Source: DASRAJ01 sp035638255
Lineage (GTDB): Bacteria; Bacteroidota; Bacteroidia; Chitinophagales; UBA10324
Length of the DNA stretch: 64,000 nt
Direction: 5' to 3'
NCBI GenBank assembly: GCA_035638255.1
Contig: DASRAJ010000041.1
Coordinates: forward strand, 3,110 to 67,109
The first letter of the stretch is position 1, and each line of letters starts with the position of its first letter. Position numbers and translations under genes: made by a program. Below, piece after piece: positions 58,738-64,000 of the stretch. Below the pieces are notes generated by a model. The model was not told where the DNA came from and ran no database searches. It saw only the letters and a program-made list of their open reading frames with translations.

Positions 58738-60597
58738 CTATTGAAGAAGAATGCTACCCACCATTTTCTTCATGCCGGAAGTAACCTCAAGAAAATAAAA
58801 TCCTTTATTGAGCTTTGAGAGATCGAGAGAAATATTCTGCGCACCTGAATTTTCAGATTTCGAATAAACTGTTTGACCAAGCAAGTTCAAAAGGGAGATA
58901 TTTATCTTATCCATCGGAACATCCATTTTCAAATTAATGATTCCATCACTTGGGTTTGGAAATACATTTAAGTGATTTGAAAAATCGACATCGGCAATTC
59001 CCACATTATTATCTCCTTTATAAATACGATAGCTGTATTCAGTAGAATCTTTGAACCGGAATTCCCAGATGATATTCCCGCTTGCATCTATCTCTGTTCC
59101 GTTGGGAAGTCCTTGCTTACTCGGGAGCCCATAGCCAATGATGGTGTTGCCATTCGGAAGGCGTTGAGCACTTCCCTGGTTCTTTGTAAACATATTATTA
59201 TTACTTACCTGAGGGTGGGTATAACTCCAATGAAGAGTAGCGGTGAGATTCGTTTCATCAAGAATGTATTCTTTGGGTCTGGATTGCCATGTATTTTGTG
59301 GCTGACTATTTCCATTATCCAGCATCAGGATGTTTCCGTTTTCAATCCGGTGAACATTGTGCTGATGACTGAAACCACCGTCCCCATCGCCTAGTGTAAC
59401 AAAATCACTAATGTTATTAGGACAGGGAGTGCCGGACATGCCACCCCATTGCCATGCAATGGAGCCGTTTGTATTAATCTTAACAATGCGATTCATGTTG
59501 CGAAATGAAGCGATGATTTTTCCATCATTATCTATACTCATTGCATTGATGTGCCAGGGATCCACTTCAGAAGATGTCAATAAAATGTCAGTACAGGCAT
59601 CAGTAATATTAAAATACTGATCACTCCGCCAATGAAAAATATCAAGACCGTTAGCATCGAGTTCCTCAATCCATGAAACATTTACAAAAGCTGTAGCGCT
59701 GCCTCCGTATTGAGTTAGATCTCTCACTTGCCAATCATAACATGTGAACCATTTTGTACCGTCCGGAAAAAATATATGTTCATGCTGTGAAGCTGTTAAA
59801 CCATTCTTGCAATGAACATGATCAATGATATCATAGTTTGCATTAAGTTCAATTACATCGGTGTCAACTCCGAAATCTAAATGGTACGCAGTAAGTAATC
59901 CATTCAGGTTCATATGAAAATTTGCTCCATCAGAAAGTGAAGTCCGGTAGAAAACAGAATCCCCATTTGATTCGATGATTCCATATCCCAGTTCAGCGGA
60001 AGATGCTGGCAAAACACCGCTGTTTCTGTTGAAGAAGATTTTACCGGGTGCCGGGTTGTTGTTGGTGTAGATCAAAATATAGGGAAGTGCAGTTCCTCTC
60101 TCAGAAGCAGGGGGCGGAACATATACAGACTGTTGATCAGGATCATTGATAAGATTTCCATCATCATCATGGGTTGAAAGATATTCTTGAAGACGCTGCT
60201 TCTCTTCCGGAGTCATTTCACGACGAATAGAGAAAGTCATTGAAGTTCCGGAAAGAATTTGTCCGGCAAGCGTTCTCAATCCGTCTTTGACATTTACTGA
60301 AACAGTTTCTTCCCAGGCAAACGGAACTGCGGGAGTGATGCAAACTGTTTTTCCATTGGTAGAAAGAACAATGGTTGCCGGTATAACTCCGCTCTTGGAG
60401 CCGGTGAGCGTTACCAAATCCGGAGAGAGCGAATTGGGATCCATTAATTGTCCGTTGCGAAGAATGATGGTTGTGTTCGGAAATTCATTCTCACTTCCGT
60501 TCATCGGATAGCTGTATTCAAATTGCGCATTAGCACTATGGAAAGAAATAACCAACAACGATAAAAGAGTTGTGGTGAAGAATAGAATTTTTTTCAT
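58738..60597 (-). CDS. T9SS-secreted aryl-sulfate sulfotransferase (ASST family)
   Basis: 619 residues. Signal peptide 1-24 (ends HSANAQ). An Ig-like domain (~30-125; TLTGSKSGVIPATIV, PAVPFAWEETVSVNVKDGL) precedes a six-bladed ASST propeller (~170-530). Family segments include DPWHINAMSIDNDGKIIASFRNMNRI, WQWGG, FSHQHNVHRIENGNILMLDNGN, SRPKEYILDE and GSAQRLPNGNTIIGYG. ASST enzymes move sulfate between phenolic compounds through a covalently modified histidine; the histidines of SHQHN and DPWHIN are candidates here. The last ~80 residues (NVFPNPSDGIINLKM, LNKGFYFLEV) are a T9SS sorting domain, so the enzyme would act at the cell surface. Confidence 0.88.
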   Translation of the reverse strand: MKKILFFTTTLLSLLVISFHSANAQFEYSYPMNGSENEFPNTTIILRNGQLMDPNSLSPDLVTLTGSKSGVIPATIVLSTNGKTVCITPAVPFAWEETVSVNVKDGLRTLAGQILSGTSMTFSIRREMTPEEKQRLQEYLSTHDDDGNLINDPDQQSVYVPPPASERGTALPYILIYTNNNPAPGKIFFNRNSGVLPASSAELGYGIIESNGDSVFYRTSLSDGANFHMNLNGLLTAYHLDFGVDTDVIELNANYDIIDHVHCKNGLTASQHEHIFFPDGTKWFTCYDWQVRDLTQYGGSATAFVNVSWIEELDANGLDIFHWRSDQYFNITDACTDILLTSSEVDPWHINAMSIDNDGKIIASFRNMNRIVKINTNGSIAWQWGGMSGTPCPNNISDFVTLGDGDGGFSHQHNVHRIENGNILMLDNGNSQPQNTWQSRPKEYILDETNLTATLHWSYTHPQVSNNNMFTKNQGSAQRLPNGNTIIGYGLPSKQGLPNGTEIDASGNIIWEFRFKDSTEYSYRIYKGDNNVGIADVDFSNHLNVFPNPSDGIINLKMDVPMDKINISLLNLLGQTVYSKSENSGAQNISLDLSKLNKGFYFLEVTSGMKKMVGSILLQ

Positions 60598-60611
60598 GAT
60601 GGAGATTTTTA

Positions 60612-60670
60612 GTGATAGTGAATAGTCAATGGTGAATAGTGAATAGTCAATGGTGAATAGTGAATGGTTA
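60612..60670. repeat. 21-bp tandem repeat built of heptamers
   Basis: Two exact tandem 21-bp units (60620-60640 and 60641-60661; parts GAATAGT, CAATGGT, GAATAGT), followed by GAATGGT, lie just upstream of the sulfotransferase gene. Confidence 0.8.
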
Positions 60671-60740
60671 ATCTAAATTTTAATTTTGGTTTTTGAATTG
60701 GTTCTTGCCTCTTCAATGTTAATTTTTAAAATCCCGCGTC

Positions 60741-61652
60741 TTAATTTTTAATCCATTTTTCTGTGAGCGAAATTTCTTCCGATTTTAGTTGAACAAAATA
60801 AATGCCGGGTGAAAGATGTGAAAAGTCAAATGGTAATTCTTTCTGTTGAGCATTGGTTTTGAAATTTGATTTATATACTTCTTTTCCTAACGCATCTTTT
60901 ACAGATAATTCTAATTCTCCTGTAATAGGTTGCTCAATTTTAATAGTACCTCTGCCATTTGAGGGATTGGGGGATAATGTGAATTGATTTTTAGTATTCA
61001 ATAGCTCAGCATGAAGCCCAAAACCCAATCCTGTATCACACGCTGCAATTCTCTTATTTGGTGTGGCCTCATAGGCAAAATCTTTTATAATGATATTAGG
61101 AACGGTACCATTCGTATTTACATCGAGCCGAAGCCAGCCCCAATAAGCATTACTGCCTACTTTAACCTTCAATCCAATATTTCCATCATGAACATTGTTC
61201 CAGTAATATACCACGCTGTCTGAATTTTGTAGCGCAAAAAAACCGAAGCCAAATGGCTCATAAAAAGAAAAAGGGATACTATCCTCGCAGGGTATTGGTT
61301 GAAGGAAGGGAGCGTAACCGATGGTGTGTGGAATAATGAGATTGCTGGAATTGTTCTCCCATTGGATTCTCTCAGAAAATTCATACGCCGTCCCGGAAAA
61401 CGTACCCTCTATGTGGAGAGTAATTCTAAAATCGAATATGCCATCATTATTCAGATCTAAAGCATAGGCAGAATCATAAGGAAGAGAATCCGGGACAATT
61501 CCACCCAATTCAACATCAGGATTTACATCGGTATAAATCACCTGGCCGGCTGCAATAGAAGATGCGAACATGGAGCCGGCCAAAAGGGAATATCCTTTCA
61601 ATCTTTCTCCAAGAGAGTTTTTGTGGATAGGAAGTTTTTTAGACTTTTTCAT
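60741..61652 (-). CDS. T9SS type A sorting domain protein
   Basis: 303 residues. The N-terminus (MKKSKKLPIHKNSLGERLKG, then YSLLAGSMFASSIAAGQ) is a signal form I recognise from many Bacteroidota surface proteins. The body starts VIYTDVNPDVELGG and contains ALDLNNDGIFDFRI, a calcium-binding DxNxDGxxD loop as in dockerin or VCBS-type repeats. A beta-sandwich region follows (IGLKVKVGSNAYWGWLRLDVN). The last ~80 residues (FTLSPNPSNGRGTIKI, LSPGIYFVQL) are a T9SS sorting domain. Specific function unknown. Confidence 0.82.
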   Translation of the reverse strand: MKKSKKLPIHKNSLGERLKGYSLLAGSMFASSIAAGQVIYTDVNPDVELGGIVPDSLPYDSAYALDLNNDGIFDFRITLHIEGTFSGTAYEFSERIQWENNSSNLIIPHTIGYAPFLQPIPCEDSIPFSFYEPFGFGFFALQNSDSVVYYWNNVHDGNIGLKVKVGSNAYWGWLRLDVNTNGTVPNIIIKDFAYEATPNKRIAACDTGLGFGLHAELLNTKNQFTLSPNPSNGRGTIKIEQPITGELELSVKDALGKEVYKSNFKTNAQQKELPFDFSHLSPGIYFVQLKSEEISLTEKWIKN

Positions 61653-61722
61653 AACAATAGTTTTTTATTATGTCAAGATAATGTTGGTTATATCACTATT
61701 CAGATGCGCTTGTAAATCAAAA

Positions 61723-63090
61723 TTACTTGCTAAAGAAAACCGGTTTAAAGGTAAGCATTACGTACACATACGCAGCCGTAATGGTGGGTCCTCCCACTTG
61801 TCCGAAAGTAGCCGCCTTAACAAACTCCATAGATCGCGTTGGAAAGTATAAGGCCACTCCTGAATTTATATTCACATCCTTAGTAATGTCCTTTATTACT
61901 GCGAAGTCTAATTCTGATCCTAATGGTTTGGCAAGAGCATGATCAGGATTTTCTACATCCTCTACATTATTTTGCAGCGAGAAATAATGGTACGCTGCAC
62001 TCAGGTTCCATTTTTTCAAATCATACTTTACGTAAAAATATCCATCAATCAATCCACCATTGCGGGTGTCCTTTGGTATAGCAACGAAGATGTCTATTTT
62101 TCCATAGAATTTATCACCCGCACCATAAGCAGCATCGAAGCAATGTGTAGTGCCATTAAGATCAGGATAGACTATACTCTGGTCAATGTCATTTACAGTA
62201 TCAAGAGCATTGCTCCCTGATAAATAATCTATGCCTGCACCAATCTGAAAGTTTTTTACCGGTACAATCCATGGATTCACCGAGAACATATATGCTTCCA
62301 CTTTTTGAAATGAATTATTAATGGGGTTGCCGAATACACCAATTGTGCGGGTCTTACCACTTTGACCATAAGCTTCAACATTGATTCCCCATTTATGGTG
62401 ATCGAGACTTGTATTTATACCATACGTGTATCTCATGATCACTCCTGTAGTGTCGGGTGACTGCTGTCCGTCACCCATACCGATTGCCGAGAGACTGTAA
62501 CTATAATTACTATCCGTCTTTGATTTATTCACCCATAAAAAATCCAGGGTTTTGTAGGTGCTCTCTTTGTTGAAGTTGCCGAAAAAATTATTCGCGACCT
62601 GATTGAATGATCCGGCAGCGTCAACCTTCCATCCATTATCGCATGCTATCTTTAATACTACTGCATCGTGAGCACGACCTTGCTGCGGCCAATCTCCATC
62701 TGTTAGTAAGCGCTTATTATCATATTTGAATTCCTGCCTTCCAGCTTTCAATCCTACATTTTTACTAAAGTTGTACTGTACCCACCCTTCATGCAACCCA
62801 AGAGAAGCAAGATCACTGGCTTGCGGTTCATCACCCCAAATTCTTGCATCCTGCAGACTTATAAATGCATTGAAGCGTGTGCTGTTGTATGCTGCATTCA
62901 AGCGAGTGCGTTGTGATAAGAGAAACTGTGGATCACTCAAGCTATCGGGCGGAATCTTGTAGCCATATTCTAATTCAGCCCGCGGACGGATGAGAGCAGA
63001 AATGGTTACAGTTTGTGCGCTCACTTTAACTGTAACAAGAGAAATAAAAACTGAAATTAAGAGCTGAACGCGTAAAATTTTTGGTATCAT
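61723..63090 (-). CDS. Alginate-export-type outer-membrane porin
   Basis: 455 residues. Signal peptide 1-25 (ends VSAQ). The mature protein is a beta-barrel with the PF13372 pattern: ALIRPRAELEYGY, SQRTRLNAAYNSTRFNAFISLQDARIWG, LGLHEGWVQYNFSKNVGLKAGRQEFKYDNKRLL, WPQQGRAHDAVVLK, and later GIDYLSGSN and AYGAGDKFYGKID. Related proteins form 18-stranded channels for anionic polysaccharide or small solutes; the substrate is unknown. It stands between two T9SS genes (70 nt and 58 nt spacers), so an operon is possible but not certain. Confidence 0.87.
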   Translation of the reverse strand: MIPKILRVQLLISVFISLVTVKVSAQTVTISALIRPRAELEYGYKIPPDSLSDPQFLLSQRTRLNAAYNSTRFNAFISLQDARIWGDEPQASDLASLGLHEGWVQYNFSKNVGLKAGRQEFKYDNKRLLTDGDWPQQGRAHDAVVLKIACDNGWKVDAAGSFNQVANNFFGNFNKESTYKTLDFLWVNKSKTDSNYSYSLSAIGMGDGQQSPDTTGVIMRYTYGINTSLDHHKWGINVEAYGQSGKTRTIGVFGNPINNSFQKVEAYMFSVNPWIVPVKNFQIGAGIDYLSGSNALDTVNDIDQSIVYPDLNGTTHCFDAAYGAGDKFYGKIDIFVAIPKDTRNGGLIDGYFYVKYDLKKWNLSAAYHYFSLQNNVEDVENPDHALAKPLGSELDFAVIKDITKDVNINSGVALYFPTRSMEFVKAATFGQVGGPTITAAYVYVMLTFKPVFFSK

Positions 63091-63148
63091 TTTTTTTAAT
63101 TTGAAATGTTTGCTTTCCCCTGTTGTTTGAAAAATTTCCGGGAAATTG

Positions 63149-64000
63149 TTAGTGAATCACGTTGATCTTTCTACTTAGAATAGTGTTATTTAATTTCATT
63201 TCTACAATATATAGTCCCTCCGGAAATGATTGAAGATTTAAGGTGAGTGATGAAGATGCTTCGGGAATTTTTTCTTCCAGCATTTTTCTTCCTTCCAAAT
63301 CCTGAATACTGACGCTACTTGCTTCTGAAGAAGACAACCCTGAAAGAATGAGTACATCATTCACAGGATTGGGCGCAATAATAACTGAATTGCCGGATGC
63401 ATTGCTAATGCTAAGAGGAAAATCCAGGATTTGACAAACAGAATCCGAACTCATGCAAAGCGAATCATAGACCGTCAGGCACACAGTGTATATGCCCTCC
63501 GAAGCATAGGTATGTGCAGGATATTGAACGTTGCTGAAATTACCATCGCCAAAGTCCCAGGTATATGAAACGGGGCCATTGGTGATAGAAGTGTTAGTGA
63601 AGACAGCCGCCAAACCATACAGCGTAAAGCCAAAAGAAGGAATCGCAGGACTGACAATTTGGATTGCAGACAGGTATTGATCCGAGCATTGATGGCTGTT
63701 GGTAACCAGGAGTGTGACGTAGTAGCCGGCTGATGCATCAAAAGCATGGGAGGGATTCTGTACATTAGAGCTATCACCGTCGCCAAAATCCCAGAGCCAT
63801 CCGGTTACAGTAGCGCCATTGCCTCCCAGTGATTGATCTTCAAAACTTACAGGACTTCCCATGCAAGCTTCGAAGGGCATAACAAAATAAGCAATGGGTG
63901 AACTCATTACGATCACCGTTTTTGAAATGGTATCTATACAACCGAGATTGTTGGTTACAATGAGCGTAACTGTATAAGTACCTTCCGTATGGTAAGTATG
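63149..64000 (-). CDS. PKD-domain T9SS surface protein (partial, 5' end off the window)
   Basis: The frame stays open to the right edge, so at least 283 C-terminal residues are present and the start is missing. Three PKD domains are visible: the end of one (HTYHTEGTYTVTLIVTNNLG), a complete one (SFEDQSLGGNG...GWLWDFGDGDSSNVQNPSHAF...GYYVTLLVTNSHQC) and a second complete one (YTWDFGDGNFSNVQYPAHTY...GIYTVCLTVYDSLC). The T9SS sorting domain (VIIAPNPVNDVLILSG, FPEGLYIVEMK) ends the protein. PKD domains form stiff Ig-like rods in surface-anchored adhesins and enzymes; any catalytic part would lie upstream of the window. Confidence 0.9.
   Translation of the reverse strand, partial: HTYHTEGTYTVTLIVTNNLGCIDTISKTVIVMSSPIAYFVMPFEACMGSPVSFEDQSLGGNGATVTGWLWDFGDGDSSNVQNPSHAFDASAGYYVTLLVTNSHQCSDQYLSAIQIVSPAIPSFGFTLYGLAAVFTNTSITNGPVSYTWDFGDGNFSNVQYPAHTYASEGIYTVCLTVYDSLCMSSDSVCQILDFPLSISNASGNSVIIAPNPVNDVLILSGLSSSEASSVSIQDLEGRKMLEEKIPEASSSLTLNLQSFPEGLYIVEMKLNNTILSRKINVIH

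Overview
The window comes from a member of the Bacteroidota, probably a gliding or surface-active environmental lineage of the Chitinophagia/Saprospiria type; the exact family cannot be read from the sequence. The evidence is the adjacent gliding genes gldE and gldD beside mutY and ssb, eight genes ending in a type IX secretion (T9SS) C-terminal sorting domain, a TonB-dependent receptor with an N-terminal carboxypeptidase-regulatory-like domain, SprB-type repeats, promoters of the TTTG-N19-TANNTTTG form, and start codons that mostly lack a Shine-Dalgarno sequence. No rRNA, tRNA, CRISPR array, phage genes or intact insertion sequence was seen.

Layout. 1-10766 (minus): a tight four-gene operon with a triple TIR-like protein, a membrane-spanning STAND ATPase, a 1794-residue T9SS surface protein and a secreted protein with thrombospondin type 3 repeats that runs off the left edge. 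10883-14599: gdhA, DUF3137, a CPCC zinc-ribbon protein and lemA. 14824-27839: surface and secreted proteins (a delta-60 propeller, a SprB-like giant, a subtilisin-like protease, a TonB receptor with a partner T9SS protein), plus an orphan 3' end of a second protease gene. 27898-28428: a probable non-autonomous mobile element. 28571-32478: pdxH, a THX ribosomal protein, HU, a small lipoprotein, recG. 32679-36337: a T9SS protein, a DinB-fold protein and two outer-membrane barrels. 36379-41456: a five-gene ABC exporter. 41574-43864: nadE and a Uma2 nuclease-fold gene. 43904-51511: the housekeeping/gliding block rng, a 31-residue basic protein, TPR, HU, mutY, ssb, gldE, gldD. 51610-58597: two two-component systems (LytS/LytR type and OmpR type), a LiaF-like membrane protein and icd. 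58738-64000: another surface block (arylsulfotransferase, two T9SS proteins, an alginate-export-type porin).

The most interesting region is the left-hand operon. Its genes are 11 nt and 5 nt apart and then overlap by one base. It links a cytosolic TIR protein carrying the residues expected of an NAD-cleaving enzyme, a STAND ATPase whose coiled coil and propeller should lie outside the cytoplasm, and exported proteins. I infer a membrane-spanning sensing or conflict module; its function is unproven.

A second theme is intergenic. At least nine spacers carry degenerate tandem or fold-back repeats, often of period 7 bp, and two distant spacers share almost the same 27-base unit.
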